A DNA stretch of 64,000 nt from Variovorax paradoxus NBRC 15149 (GCF_001591365.1 NZ_BCUT01000005.1:186001-250000); one strand, 5' to 3'. Shown: positions 1-10,084, numbered from the stretch's first letter. Program-made: numbers and translations. The notes: generated by a model from the sequence alone, not told the origin.

Positions 1-1116
1 TGGCTCGACCGGCTGGAGCGGCGCAACTACCGCTTCGTGCTGGGCGGCAGTGCAGAGGGCACCGAGCCCGGCTCGCTGCAGTCGCGGCAGTTTGCCGCGG
101 CCATCGTCGATGCAATGCGCCCGTTCCAGGTCGTCAAGGTCGGCGAGGTGGCCTGGCCGCCGGAGGGCCTGCAGATCCAGGTGCGCCTGGGCGACGGGTC
201 TTCCGTGGTCGTCCATGCAGTGCGCGTGGGCATGCCGGTGTCGGGCTGGGTGATGTGGCTGCTTGCGGCCCAACTGGTGGTGCTGGCCGTGTGCGCCTGG
301 TATGCGGTGCGGCTGGTGACGCGGCCGCTCGCGCAGCTTTCCGAGGCGGCCGACCGGCTCGGGCCCGACCTCAAGGGCCGCACGCTCGCGGAAGAGGGCC
401 CCACCGAAGTGGCGCATGCGGCGCGCGCCTTCAACGCCATGCAGCAGCGCATTGCGGGCTACATGTCCGAGCGCGTCGAGATCCTCGCGGCCATCTCGCA
501 CGACCTGCAGACGCCCATCACGCGGATGCGGCTGCGCACCGACCTGATGGACGACGAGCACGACCGCGAGAAATTCCGCCAGGACCTCGACGCCATGCAC
601 TCGCTGGTGCGCGAAGGCGTGACCTACGCGCGCACGCTCCATGGCGCCGCGGAGCCGCCGCTGCGCATCGATGCCGACGCGCTGCTCGAGAGCATGGTGG
701 CCGACTACGAAGACGTGGGCCAGCAGGTGCGGCTCGAAGGCAAGGCCGGCGCGCCGATCGTGAGCCGCCCGCATGCGCTGCGCCGCATCCTGATGAACCT
801 GATCGACAACGCGCTCAAGTTCGGCAGCGAGGTGCGCCTGCGCGTGCATGCCGAAGAAGACGGCCGGCTGGTGCTGAGCGTGCTCGACAACGGCCCCGGC
901 ATTCCGCCGGACGAGCTCGACGCCGTGCTCAAGCCTTTCTACCGCGTCGAGAGCTCGCGCAACCGCAGCACCGGCGGCACCGGGCTGGGCCTGGCCATTG
1001 CGCACCAGCTGGCCATGGCCATGGGCGCCGAGCTCACGCTGAAGAACCGCACCGAAGGCGGGCTCGAGGCCCGGCTCGCGCTGGCCGCTCCGGCGCGCAC
1101 CAATCTCCAGGACTGA
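1..1116 (+). CDS. Sensor histidine kinase, C-terminal part (5' end outside window)
   Basis: The reading frame is open to the first base of the window, so the N-terminal sensor part is missing. What remains is an EnvZ-type membrane kinase: the end of a periplasmic region, one transmembrane helix (about bases 238-310), a HAMP linker, a HisKA dimerisation helix with the phospho-acceptor His at 499-501 in SHDLQTP, and a HATPase domain with the N box (NLIDNAL), DNGPGIP and TGLGL motifs. It should phosphorylate a response regulator that probably lies just upstream. The next gene starts three bases after the stop, so the two may be co-transcribed. The signal sensed cannot be told. Confidence 0.93.
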   Translation, partial: WLDRLERRNYRFVLGGSAEGTEPGSLQSRQFAAAIVDAMRPFQVVKVGEVAWPPEGLQIQVRLGDGSSVVVHAVRVGMPVSGWVMWLLAAQLVVLAVCAWYAVRLVTRPLAQLSEAADRLGPDLKGRTLAEEGPTEVAHAARAFNAMQQRIAGYMSERVEILAAISHDLQTPITRMRLRTDLMDDEHDREKFRQDLDAMHSLVREGVTYARTLHGAAEPPLRIDADALLESMVADYEDVGQQVRLEGKAGAPIVSRPHALRRILMNLIDNALKFGSEVRLRVHAEEDGRLVLSVLDNGPGIPPDELDAVLKPFYRVESSRNRSTGGTGLGLAIAHQLAMAMGAELTLKNRTEGGLEARLALAAPARTNLQD

Positions 1117-1119
1117 ATC

Positions 1120-2910
1120 ATGCTCATCCTCTTCATTGCCTACCTGGGCGGGGTGCTCACCATCCTGAGCCCCTGCATCCTGCCGGTGCTGCCCTTCGTG
1201 TTTGCGCGCGCCGACCGACCGTTCCGCTCGCACGGCCTGCCGATGCTGCTGGGCATGGCGCTGGCCTTTGCCGCCGTGGCCACGCTGGCGGCGGTGGGCG
1301 GCGGGTGGATCGTCACGCTCAACGAATACGGCCGCCATGCCGCCATCGCGCTGCTCGCGCTGTTCGGCCTGACTTTGCTGTTCCCCGGCGTGGCCGAGCG
1401 CCTCGGCCGGCCGCTGGTGGCGCTGGGCGTCCGCATGTCCGAGCCGCGCGGCGGCGATGGCGCGGCACCTGCATCCGGGTTCTCGCCGCTGCTGCTGGGC
1501 GTGGGCACGGGCCTGCTCTGGGCGCCGTGCGCGGGGCCGATCCTCGGCCTGATCCTGACGGGCGCGGCGCTCAATGGCGCGAGCGTCGGCACCTCGCTGC
1601 TGCTGCTGGCCTATGCGGCCGGCGCCTGCACCTCGCTCGCGGCCGCGCTGCTGTTCGGCGGGCGGGTTTTCTCCGTCATGAAGCGTTCGCTGCATACCGG
1701 CGAATGGGTGCGGCGCGCCGCCGGCGCGGCCGTGCTGGTGGGCGTGGGCGCCATTGCGCTCGGGCTGGACACCGGCTTGCTCGCCCGCCTGTCGGTGGGC
1801 ACCACGTCGGCGCTGGAGCAGGCGCTGGTGGACAGGATCAAGCCAGGCAAGCCGCAGCCGGAACCGGTCGCGCTGCGCGAAGACGCGGGCCTCCTGCGCG
1901 TGTCGGACGATCGCACGGCCCCGCCGCCCGCGCGCGAGCTCAGGGTCGAAGGCCGCTTTCCCTCCTTGGCCGGCGCCACCGAATGGATCAACTCCGCGCC
2001 GCTCGCGCCCGAGGCCCTGCGCGGCAAGGTGGTGCTGGTCGACTTCTGGACCTACTCGTGCATCAATTGCCTGCGCACGCTGCCCTACCTTCGTGCATGG
2101 GCCGAGAAGTACAAGGACGCGGGGCTGGTGGTCATCGGCGTGCATTCGCCGGAGTTCGCGTTCGAGAAGCAGCCGGCCAACGTGCGCAAGGCCGTCAAGG
2201 ACCTGGGCATCGGCTTTCCGGTGGCGCTGGACAACGACTTCGCGATCTGGCGCGGCTTCGACAACCAGGCCTGGCCCGCGTTCTATTTCATCGATGCCGA
2301 GGGCCGCATCCGCCACCACCAGTTCGGCGAGAACCGCTACGACAAGGCCGAGCAGGTGATCCAGCAGCTGCTGGCCGAGGCGGGCCAGACCCGCATCGCC
2401 GCCGGGCTGGTGGCGCCGCTCGGGCAGGGTACCCAGGCCGCGCCCGGCGCCGAGCCGGCGCTCTCCGGCGAAACCTACCTGGGCCACGAGCGTGCGCACG
2501 GCTTTGCCTCGCCCGGCGGCATCGCGCGGGACCATGCGAAGGCCTACCAGCCGGCGGCCTCGGCGCTGCGCACCAACCAGTGGTCGCTGGCCGGCGACTG
2601 GACGGTGGAGGCCGAGCGCGCCGTGCTGAACGGCGCCAACGGCCGCATCGCCTATCGCTTCCAGGCGCGCGACCTGCACCTGGTGCTGGGCCCGGCGGCC
2701 AATGGCAAGCCGGTGCGCTTCAGGGTGCTGATGGATGGAAAGCCGCCGCTCGCGGACCACGGTTCCGACACCGACGCACAGGGCTACGGCGTGATCGATG
2801 CACAGAAGCTGTACCAGCTGGTGCGGCAGGCGGAGGGCAGCCGGGAGCGGCTGTTCGAGATCGAGTTTTTCGACGCCGGCGCGCAGGCCTACGCGTTCAC
2901 TTTCGGTTGA
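1120..2910 (+). CDS. DipZ-like membrane protein with CcdA and thioredoxin domains
   Basis: The 596-residue protein has three parts. Residues 1-235 form a CcdA/DsbD-type hydrophobic core with paired cysteines in LSPCILP (Cys19) and in a second APCAGP motif. Residues about 270-420 are a TlpA-like thioredoxin domain with the redox pair CINC at 314-317. The C-terminal 150 residues resemble the carbohydrate-binding-like tail of mycobacterial DipZ. By family it passes reducing power across the inner membrane to periplasmic thiols, in cytochrome c maturation or oxidative stress defence. Its start lies three bases after the kinase stop, which suggests shared expression. Substrate is unknown. Confidence 0.87.
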   Translation: MLILFIAYLGGVLTILSPCILPVLPFVFARADRPFRSHGLPMLLGMALAFAAVATLAAVGGGWIVTLNEYGRHAAIALLALFGLTLLFPGVAERLGRPLVALGVRMSEPRGGDGAAPASGFSPLLLGVGTGLLWAPCAGPILGLILTGAALNGASVGTSLLLLAYAAGACTSLAAALLFGGRVFSVMKRSLHTGEWVRRAAGAAVLVGVGAIALGLDTGLLARLSVGTTSALEQALVDRIKPGKPQPEPVALREDAGLLRVSDDRTAPPPARELRVEGRFPSLAGATEWINSAPLAPEALRGKVVLVDFWTYSCINCLRTLPYLRAWAEKYKDAGLVVIGVHSPEFAFEKQPANVRKAVKDLGIGFPVALDNDFAIWRGFDNQAWPAFYFIDAEGRIRHHQFGENRYDKAEQVIQQLLAEAGQTRIAAGLVAPLGQGTQAAPGAEPALSGETYLGHERAHGFASPGGIARDHAKAYQPAASALRTNQWSLAGDWTVEAERAVLNGANGRIAYRFQARDLHLVLGPAANGKPVRFRVLMDGKPPLADHGSDTDAQGYGVIDAQKLYQLVRQAEGSRERLFEIEFFDAGAQAYAFTFG

Positions 2911-2955
2911 GCGCTGACGCGGCTCGGGCGTGGAGCGGGCGGCCGAGCCTGCCTG

Positions 2956-3198
2956 TCAGGCGGCCCAGGCGCTCAGCGAGAGCCGCCGCAGCATGTCGGT
3001 CTGGCGCGATTCCTCGGCATCCCGCAGGCTCTTGGCCGCGCGGGCCGCCACGTAGCTGACGTACAGCGTCTCGATGGCCTTGGCCCAGTCGTGCATCTTC
3101 TGGGACACCGCACCGGCCGAGGCATCCTCGGCCGGACAGGCGGGCACCTCGAAACCGGCTTTGCTGAGGATGGTGGCTTTCTGGAAGATGGTGAGCAT
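2956..3198 (-). CDS. Small protein of unknown function (80 aa)
   Basis: I do not recognise a family. The start was set at the second Met because a perfect AGGAGG (3207-3212) lies eight bases before it; an upstream in-frame Met at 3231 has no such site. The protein is soluble, mostly helical in appearance, with a single Cys near residue 19, a central amphipathic stretch (HDWAKAIETLYVSYVAARAAK) and an Arg-rich C terminus. It stands alone between a convergent DipZ-like gene and the ornithine cyclodeaminase homologue. The strong ribosome binding site argues that it is expressed. Confidence 0.6.
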   Translation of the reverse strand: MLTIFQKATILSKAGFEVPACPAEDASAGAVSQKMHDWAKAIETLYVSYVAARAAKSLRDAEESRQTDMLRRLSLSAWAA

Positions 3199-3339
3199 GG
3201 GGCGGGCCTCCTGGCCTTTGGGTATGGGCATCAGGTTAACGTTGGCGCAAGAGGCGTGCCATCCGCTGCATGACGTATGTGACTGTCGGTAAGCGGGCTT
3301 CCCGCAGCGCGGTGGCCGCGGTTTTCTAGGCCTTAAGCC

Positions 3340-4287
3340 TTAGGCCGGAATCGATTCGGCGTGCTGCCAGACCAGCGTGGCGGCCGCCAGGTCTTCGAGC
3401 GCGCTGCCCACGGCCTTGAAGACGGTGCGCTCTTCGCGGCCCGCGCGGCCCGCGCATTCGCCCCGGCAGAGTGCGGCCAGCGTGCCTTGCACCTCATCGG
3501 CGCGCAGCGTGCCGGCCGCGATCGCGTCGAGCAGCTCGCCGGCCTTCTGCAGCGCTTCGGTGGTGTCGACGAAGGTGCGCGCACCCTCGAAGCAGCGCAC
3601 GTCGGCCTCGCGCATGGCGGGCGTGAAGCTGCCGATCAGGTCCAGGTGCGAACCCGGCGCCAGCCATTCGCCGCGCACCAGCGGCGCGGTGGCCAGGGTG
3701 GCGCAGCTCACGATGTCGGCCTGGCGCACGGCCGCTTCGAGCCCGGTGGCGGCCCGGGCGTTGAACCCTTCGGCGCGCCATTGCGCGGCCAGGGCCTGGG
3801 CGCCTTCGGGCCGGTGGTTCCACACGAGCACCTCGTCGATGGGCCGCACGCTCGCATGCGCGGCGGGCAGCAGCCGCGCGACGCGGCCGGTGCCCAGCAC
3901 CAGCAGGCGGCGCGCATCGGCGCGCGCCAGGAACGAGGCACCCAGCGCCGATGCGGCGGCCGTGCGGCGCGCGGTGAGCTCGTTGCCGTCCATCATGGCC
4001 AGCGGCACGCCGGTGCGCGCGTCGTACAGCACATAGGTCGCATGCAGGCCGGGCAGGCCGCGCGCGCTGTTGCCCGGAAAGATGTTGATGGTCTTGATGC
4101 CCAGAAAGCCCGCGTCGCTCCACGCCGGCATGATGAGCACGGTGCCCTTGTCGGCGCCGGCGGTCTCGATGGCGTGCACATGGCGCGGCGGCACCTGCGC
4201 CTCGGCCGCGAAGGCTGCGCGCAGCGCGGGCACGAGCCGCGCAAAGTCCAGCGGCTCGCGGGTGGCGGTTGAATCGAAATGCTTCAT
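3340..4287 (-). CDS. Ornithine cyclodeaminase / mu-crystallin family protein
   Basis: This 315-residue protein has the fold of ornithine cyclodeaminase, mu-crystallin and alanine dehydrogenase homologues: an N-terminal substrate domain with GIKTINIFPGN and ELTARRTAAASALGA, then a Rossmann domain with the nucleotide loop VLGTGRVARLL and the family motif LIGSFTPAMREAD. Members reduce or cyclise amino acids or imines with NAD(P). The true substrate cannot be chosen from sequence. Its ATG overlaps the stop of the upstream hydrolase gene by four bases (ATGA), so the two are translationally coupled. Confidence 0.85.
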   Translation of the reverse strand: MKHFDSTATREPLDFARLVPALRAAFAAEAQVPPRHVHAIETAGADKGTVLIMPAWSDAGFLGIKTINIFPGNSARGLPGLHATYVLYDARTGVPLAMMDGNELTARRTAAASALGASFLARADARRLLVLGTGRVARLLPAAHASVRPIDEVLVWNHRPEGAQALAAQWRAEGFNARAATGLEAAVRQADIVSCATLATAPLVRGEWLAPGSHLDLIGSFTPAMREADVRCFEGARTFVDTTEALQKAGELLDAIAAGTLRADEVQGTLAALCRGECAGRAGREERTVFKAVGSALEDLAAATLVWQHAESIPA

Positions 4288-5120
4288 GGCTGGCGTGGAC
4301 GCAGCGAGGCGTCGAAGAATTCCACCAGCGCCCGCTGCCAGGTGGTGCCGAAGCGCTCGGTCATGGGCTCGAGGTGGCCGGCGCCGGGCACCTCGAGCAG
4401 GCGCCTGGGCTCGCGCGCGGCCTCCAGCAGGCGCCGCGAATGGGAATCCGGAATGACCATGTCGGCCGTGCCGTGGATCAGCAGCAGCGGAATGGGCGCA
4501 ACGTCGGCGACGTATTTCGATGCGGCGTAGTCGTCGCTCACCAGCAGCCCGGCGCCCGGGAGCTTCTCGTTCGCGATCGAGGAGTACGAATAGAAGGTCG
4601 ATTCGATGGCCGCCGCCTTCACGCCGGCCCGGTTGCCCGAGCCCAGCACCGCAATCGCATTGGCGCCGCCCAGGCTCTGGCCGAAGACGAGAAGGCGCCC
4701 GGGGTCGACATCGCCGCGCGAGCGCACGTGGTCGAGCGCAGCGCTGGAATCCTCGAACACGCCCTTGGGCTCGGGCTTGCCGGCCGATTCGCCGTAGCCG
4801 CGGTAGTCGAACACGAACACGTTGAAGTCCTGCTTCGGCAGCCAGGCCACGAAGCGCCAGTGCGCGCTCATGTTCTGGGCGTTGCCGTGGAAGTGGACCA
4901 CCGTGCCCTTGGCCTCCTTCGGGTTGCTGCGGCCCGCGGCCGGAAGAAACCAGCCGGCCAGGCGCGTGCCGTCGGCGCTGGCGAACTGCACCGCCTCGTA
5001 GCGCAGCCCGAGCGCGTCGGGCGTTTCGTAGCGCACGCGGTCGGGGTAATAGAACATCGACTGGACGCAACCGGTGAGAAAGGCGGGCAGGGCTGCGAAC
5101 AAGGCCAGCTTCCAGTTCAT
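4284..5120 (-). CDS. Alpha/beta hydrolase lipoprotein (YfhR/Abhydrolase type)
   Basis: The 278-residue product begins with a lipoprotein signal ending in FLTGC, so it is probably anchored to a membrane outside the cytoplasm. The body is an alpha/beta hydrolase: oxyanion-region HFHGNAQN, FDYRGYGES, nucleophile Ser in FGQSLGGA, an acidic residue in HGTADMVIP and the catalytic His in GAGHLEPM. This matches the family of lipid-anchored serine hydrolases close to YfhR/BEM46. Substrate is unknown. The start with the signal peptide was preferred over longer frames that run into the VOC gene. Coupled to the cyclodeaminase homologue downstream. Confidence 0.84.
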   Translation of the reverse strand: MNWKLALFAALPAFLTGCVQSMFYYPDRVRYETPDALGLRYEAVQFASADGTRLAGWFLPAAGRSNPKEAKGTVVHFHGNAQNMSAHWRFVAWLPKQDFNVFVFDYRGYGESAGKPEPKGVFEDSSAALDHVRSRGDVDPGRLLVFGQSLGGANAIAVLGSGNRAGVKAAAIESTFYSYSSIANEKLPGAGLLVSDDYAASKYVADVAPIPLLLIHGTADMVIPDSHSRRLLEAAREPRRLLEVPGAGHLEPMTERFGTTWQRALVEFFDASLRPRQP

Positions 5121-5178
5121 GGGGAGTGCTTGCTTTCCGTGGCGCCCGGCCGCGTGGGGCGCCTTGCGGATCGGCCGC

Positions 5179-5520
5179 TCAGGCTTGCTGCTGCCGGAAT
5201 GCAAGGTGGTAGCCGTTGCAGTCCACCACCGCGAACTCGCTGGAGCCGTAGGGCATCTGCTGCAGCGGCCACGCAATGGAGGCCTTGTCCTTGACGGCGG
5301 CGTAGTAGGCCGCCGCATCCGGCACGACGAAATAGAAGGTGCCGGAGCAGGCGGGCGGGCTCTGCCAGAGATCCTGCTGGGTGAAGATGAGCTTGCCGCC
5401 CTGCTTCTCGACCGTCAGGGTGCCTTCTGCCGAATGCGCAGCCGCGAAGCCGAGCACATCGGCGTAGAAGCGCTGGGTTTGGTCCAGATCGTGGCAGCGC
5501 AGGAGCAGTGTCAGCGACAT
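5179..5520 (-). CDS. VOC (glyoxalase/bleomycin-resistance) family protein
   Basis: A 113-residue protein with the beta-alpha-beta-beta-beta pattern of the vicinal oxygen chelate superfamily: LLRCHDLDQTQRFYADVLGF at the N terminus, a GTFYFVV strand in the middle and DCNGYHLAF at the end. An AAGGAG site six bases upstream supports the start. VOC proteins bind a metal and act as lyases, dioxygenases or drug-binding proteins; the role here is open. It ends 58 bases before the lipoprotein hydrolase and may share its transcript. Confidence 0.78.
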   Translation of the reverse strand: MSLTLLLRCHDLDQTQRFYADVLGFAAAHSAEGTLTVEKQGGKLIFTQQDLWQSPPACSGTFYFVVPDAAAYYAAVKDKASIAWPLQQMPYGSSEFAVVDCNGYHLAFRQQQA

Positions 5521-5561
5521 GGGTTTCTCCTTGGAATGTGGCAGTTCCGGCGCAGGATAGC

Positions 5562-7172
5562 TCAGCCCGCCGCGATGCGGCTCCATTCGAGCCCGTGCTT
5601 GGTCAGGTACTTGCGCAGCCGGTCGGCATCGTTCACCACGCTGCGCTGCGCGCGCGAGGCCTGGAAGAGCTGCCGCCCCGCATCCGACAGGCTGCGCGAG
5701 TCGCGGCACACACGCACCACCGCTTCGAGCTGCAGCCGGTCGAACAGGTCGAGCGCGGCCGCGCGGTCATCGCCGAGCAGGCTGCCGAGGTCGACGTCGG
5801 CAGCGCCTGCGCTTCGCCTGGCCGGGCCCTCGCGGTTCCAGAGCCAGCGCAGCCGCTCGATCTCCGCCTCGACCAGCGCCACCGGAATGCGCCCGCCGTC
5901 CGCGAGCGTGGCCAGCCGCGTCACGCTGGCCGAGAGGTCGCGGAAGTTGCCGCACCACAGCGCCTCGCCGCTCTGCGCGAAGCGCAGGTAGGCTGCGCGC
6001 GCCTCGGCGTTGAAGCGCACCACGCGGTGGTTCTCGGCCGCATGGATGGCCAGCAGGTGGTCGATGTTGGGCTCGATGTCCTCGGGCCGCTGCGCGAGGC
6101 CGGGCAGGTCGTAGGTCCAGAGGTTGATGCGCGCGAACAGGTCTTCGCGGAAACGCCCCTCGGCCACGTCGCTGCGCAGGTCGCGGTTGGTGCCGGCGAT
6201 CAGCTGGAAGTCGCTCTCCACTTCCTTGTCGGCGCCCACCGGGAAGAAGCGCTTCTCCTCGATGGCCTTAAGCAGCATCGCCTGCTCGTCGAGCCCGAGT
6301 TCGCCGATCTCGTCGAGGAACAGCGCGCCCTGGTTCGCCGTGCGCAGCAGCCCGGCCCGGTCGCTTGCCGCGCCGGTGAAGGAGCCCTTCCTGTGGCCGA
6401 ACAGGGTGGAGGCCGCGCCGTCGCCGCGCAGCGTGGCGCAGTTCACTTCGACAAACGGCCCGCTCATCTGGTGGCGCGCCTGCTTCAGCTCGAACATGCG
6501 CCGCGCGAGGAAGGACTTGCCCGCGCCCGTCGGCCCCACCAGCAGGATCGGCGCGCGCGAACGCACGGCCACGCGCTCGATCTCGTCGATCAGCGCGTTG
6601 AAGCGCGCATTGCGCGTGGCGATGCCGCTCTTCAGGAACGCGACCGCGTCGCGCTGCTCCGCATCGAAGCGCCGCGCGATCACGTCGTAGCGCGACAGGT
6701 CGAGGTCGATCAGCGTGCACTTGCCGGCCTCGCCTTCGCGCTGCTTCCGGGGCGGCGAGGTCTGCGCGAGCACGCCCGGCACCACGCGCGATTCCGACAG
6801 CAGGAACATGCAGATCTGCGCCACGTGTGTGCCGGTGGTGATGTGCGTCCAGTACTGCTCGCGCTCGGTGTCGAAGGTGTAGGCGCGCGCCCAGTCGTAC
6901 AGGCGCGTGTAGACCTCGCCGAAGTCCCAAGGATCTGCGAGGTCGAAGGGCACGAGGTTGACTGTGGTCTCGGGCGACACGGCGGCGATGTCGGCCTTGA
7001 CCACTTCGGCCAGCGCCTTGTGCTTGAGCGTGTAGAGCAGCTCCATGCGCGAAACGACCATGTCGTCGTGCTGCGCGAGCGAGACCGTCGGGCGCCACTT
7101 GTTCCAGCGGCCCGCGCCTTGGCCGGCGTCGAGCTGGGTGCCGAGGAAGCCGATGACGACGATGGGTTTCAT
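5562..7172 (-). CDS. rtcR: RtcR, sigma-54-dependent activator of RNA repair genes
   Basis: The 536-residue protein has an N-terminal RtcR domain (1-180), known in this family to be of CARF type and to sense an RNA-damage signal, followed by an AAA+ sigma-54 activator domain: Walker A GPTGAGKS at 213-220, GSFTGA at 263-268, Walker B GALFLDEIGE at 282-291, and an arginine-finger region. The C-terminal 70 residues hold a helix-turn-helix-like region. In E. coli RtcR represses itself until the N domain receives a ligand, then drives rtcBA. It is divergent from rtcB, with a sigma-54 promoter between them, which fits the same circuit. Confidence 0.95.
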   Translation of the reverse strand: MKPIVVIGFLGTQLDAGQGAGRWNKWRPTVSLAQHDDMVVSRMELLYTLKHKALAEVVKADIAAVSPETTVNLVPFDLADPWDFGEVYTRLYDWARAYTFDTEREQYWTHITTGTHVAQICMFLLSESRVVPGVLAQTSPPRKQREGEAGKCTLIDLDLSRYDVIARRFDAEQRDAVAFLKSGIATRNARFNALIDEIERVAVRSRAPILLVGPTGAGKSFLARRMFELKQARHQMSGPFVEVNCATLRGDGAASTLFGHRKGSFTGAASDRAGLLRTANQGALFLDEIGELGLDEQAMLLKAIEEKRFFPVGADKEVESDFQLIAGTNRDLRSDVAEGRFREDLFARINLWTYDLPGLAQRPEDIEPNIDHLLAIHAAENHRVVRFNAEARAAYLRFAQSGEALWCGNFRDLSASVTRLATLADGGRIPVALVEAEIERLRWLWNREGPARRSAGAADVDLGSLLGDDRAAALDLFDRLQLEAVVRVCRDSRSLSDAGRQLFQASRAQRSVVNDADRLRKYLTKHGLEWSRIAAG

Positions 7173-7188
7173 TCGATGAAGCTAAATT

Positions 7189-7206
7189 ACTAGCCAATAT
7201 TCTAGT
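7189..7206. promoter_or_regulatory. Candidate RtcR upstream activating site
   Basis: An inverted repeat ACTAG-N8-CTAGT lies 16 bases upstream of the rtcR start and about 97 bases upstream of the sigma-54 promoter. It sits in an AT-rich patch inside a GC-rich genome and is at a normal distance for an activator bound upstream of a -24/-12 promoter. The repeat is short, so the assignment is an inference from position. Confidence 0.35.
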
Positions 7207-7302
7207 TTCATGAAGAGACAGCAGAATCATTTCTCACGCGAAATATCGAAAAAATCCAATGACATCAACGACTTGAAGAAAGTCGCGGCACGCGGGCCAT
7301 AT

Positions 7303-7318
7303 TGGCACGCTCTTCGCA
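7303..7318 (+). promoter_or_regulatory. Sigma-54 (-24/-12) promoter of the rtc operon
   Basis: TGGCACG-N4-TCGCA matches the RpoN consensus TGGCACG-N4-TTGCA/T with one mismatch; the GG (7304-7305) and GC (7316-7317) are exactly ten bases apart, as required. Transcription would start near 7328, leaving a leader of about 84 bases before rtcB. The regulator gene rtcR is immediately divergent, which is the expected arrangement. Confidence 0.85.
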
Positions 7319-7411
7319 AGGAGAGGTCCCAAGCGCCGTTGTGGCGTGAGTCGGGGGAGGGTGCATCGGCATCCTCCCCGCCGGACAATTTGATGATCAG
7401 AGGGCAAAAAG

Positions 7412-8635
<1,224 letters not shown>

Positions 8636-8638
8636 CCC

Positions 8639-9022
8639 ATGAAAAGCAACAAGCAACGCCGCGCCGAAATCAAGGCACATCGGCTCGAACGCGCCGCGCG
8701 CAGGTTGGCCGAGCAGCGGCTGCCCGCCGGCGCGCGGCCCGTGAGCGGTGCCGGCCTGGTGGTCGCCGATACGGCGCTGCTGGCCGCGCACAACAATACT
8801 TACGGACCCTTGCCCACGTTCTACGTGGACAAGGCCTTCACCTGCCGCGACTGCGGCGCCGACGAAGTGTGGACGGCCAAGCAGCAGAAGTGGTGGTACG
8901 AGGTGGCGCTGGGCAACATCAACAGCACGGCGGTGCGCTGCCGTGCCTGCCGGCTCGCAAGGCGCGCGCTTTCGCGCTCCGGCGCGGCCGTGGTCGCCGC
9001 GCAACAAGGAGGCCGCCCATGA
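8639..9022 (+). CDS. Zn-ribbon protein within the rtc operon
   Basis: A 127-residue protein. Residues 1-30 are strongly basic (MKSNKQRRAEIKAHRLERAA) as in nucleic-acid-binding tails. Residues 58-110 form a zinc ribbon of the 'probable zinc-ribbon' (zf-trcl-like) type, with CRDC at 69-72 and CRAC at 101-104 and a Trp-rich middle. The start is three bases after the rtcB stop and its stop overlaps the rtcA start (ATGA), so it is translated as part of the rtc operon. I infer an accessory role in RNA repair, such as RNA or ribosome binding; no function is proven by sequence. Confidence 0.82.
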   Translation: MKSNKQRRAEIKAHRLERAARRLAEQRLPAGARPVSGAGLVVADTALLAAHNNTYGPLPTFYVDKAFTCRDCGADEVWTAKQQKWWYEVALGNINSTAVRCRACRLARRALSRSGAAVVAAQQGGRP

Positions 9023-10056
9023 TCGAACTCGACGGTTCGCAAGGCGAGGGCGGCGGGCAGATCCTGCGCACCAGCCTGGCGCTTTCGGTGGCCACGGGCC
9101 AGCCAGTGGCCATCGAGAAGATTCGCGCAGGCCGCGCCAAGCCGGGCCTGATGCGCCAGCACCTGGCCTGCGTGAATGCAGCGGCACAGATCAGCGGCGC
9201 GCAGGTCGAAGGGGCAGAGCTCGGATCGCAGTCGCTGCGCTTCGTGCCGGGGCCGGTGCGCGCGGGCGAGTACCGCTTCGCGATTGCCAGCGCGGGCAGC
9301 TGCATGCTGGTGTTGCAGACGGTGCTGCCGCCGCTGCTGCTGGCCGGTGCGCCGAGCCACCTGCATCTGAGCGGCGGCACGCACAACCCGATGGCGCCGC
9401 CTTTCCACTTCCTGGAACGCGCCTTCGCACCGCTGGTGCGCCGCCTGGGCGCCGACCTGCAGCTGGTGCTGCGCCGCTGTGGTTTCTATCCGGCCGGCGG
9501 CGGGGAGGTCGAAGCGGCCATCGTGCCGGCGGCCGATGGGCTGCAGCCCTTCGACTTGGTGAGCCGCGGCGCGCTGCTGTCGAGCCATGCGGAGTGCCTG
9601 GCGCCGGGGCTTGCGCGCCACATTGCCGTGCGCGAACTGGAGACGCTGGGCAAGGCCATGGGCTGGTCCGGCGAGCAGCTGCGCACCGCAGCGGCGCGCC
9701 AGAACGAAGGCCCCGGCAACGCGCTGCTTGCCACGCTGGCGTACGAGCATGTCACCGAGGTCTTCACGGCTTTCGGCGAAAAGTCGCTGAGCGCCGAGCA
9801 GGTGGCGCACGGGCTGGTGAAGGAGCTGCGCGAATTCCAGAAAAGCCAGGCGGCCGTGGGCCCGCACCTGGCCGATCAGCTGGCCCTGCTGCTGGGCCTG
9901 GCGGCATGGCAGAGCGGCCGCGGCGGCGCCTTCACCTGCAGCGAAGTGACCGAGCACACGCGCACCAACTGCGCGGTGATCGAGCGCTTCCTGCCGGTGC
10001 GCTATGCCATCGCGCAAGCGCCGGGCGCGGCCACCGTGACGGTGGCGCCGGCCTGA
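9019..10056 (+). CDS. rtcA: RtcA, RNA 3'-terminal phosphate cyclase
   Basis: RtcA converts an RNA 3'-phosphate to a 2',3'-cyclic phosphate with ATP, giving ends that RtcB can seal. The 345-residue protein is of normal length. The N terminus DGSQGEGGGQILRTSLALS, SGGTHNPMAPPFHFL, GFYPAGGGEVE and the C-terminal EHTRTNCAVIERFLPV, with the His that carries AMP in the family, are all present. It overlaps the Zn-ribbon gene by four bases and has its own AAGGAGG (9006-9012). It closes the operon. Confidence 0.95.
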   Translation: MIELDGSQGEGGGQILRTSLALSVATGQPVAIEKIRAGRAKPGLMRQHLACVNAAAQISGAQVEGAELGSQSLRFVPGPVRAGEYRFAIASAGSCMLVLQTVLPPLLLAGAPSHLHLSGGTHNPMAPPFHFLERAFAPLVRRLGADLQLVLRRCGFYPAGGGEVEAAIVPAADGLQPFDLVSRGALLSSHAECLAPGLARHIAVRELETLGKAMGWSGEQLRTAAARQNEGPGNALLATLAYEHVTEVFTAFGEKSLSAEQVAHGLVKELREFQKSQAAVGPHLADQLALLLGLAAWQSGRGGAFTCSEVTEHTRTNCAVIERFLPVRYAIAQAPGAATVTVAPA

Positions 10057-10084
10057 AGCGCAGCGCGTCGGCCGGCCGCTGCTG

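Noticed and set aside
255..3059. Very long open frame (934 codons) over the kinase and DipZ-like genes
   Set aside because: It is an Arg/Ala/Pro-rich shadow frame typical of high-GC DNA; the other frame has clear kinase and thioredoxin motifs.
3340..5070. Apparent fusion of a cyclodeaminase with a long N-terminal region
   Set aside because: The upstream part is a shadow of the lipoprotein hydrolase; an ATGA overlap marks two separate genes.
5562..7172. Link of the RtcR CARF-type domain to CRISPR defence
   Set aside because: No cas gene or array is in the window, and the neighbouring rtcB and rtcA explain the domain.
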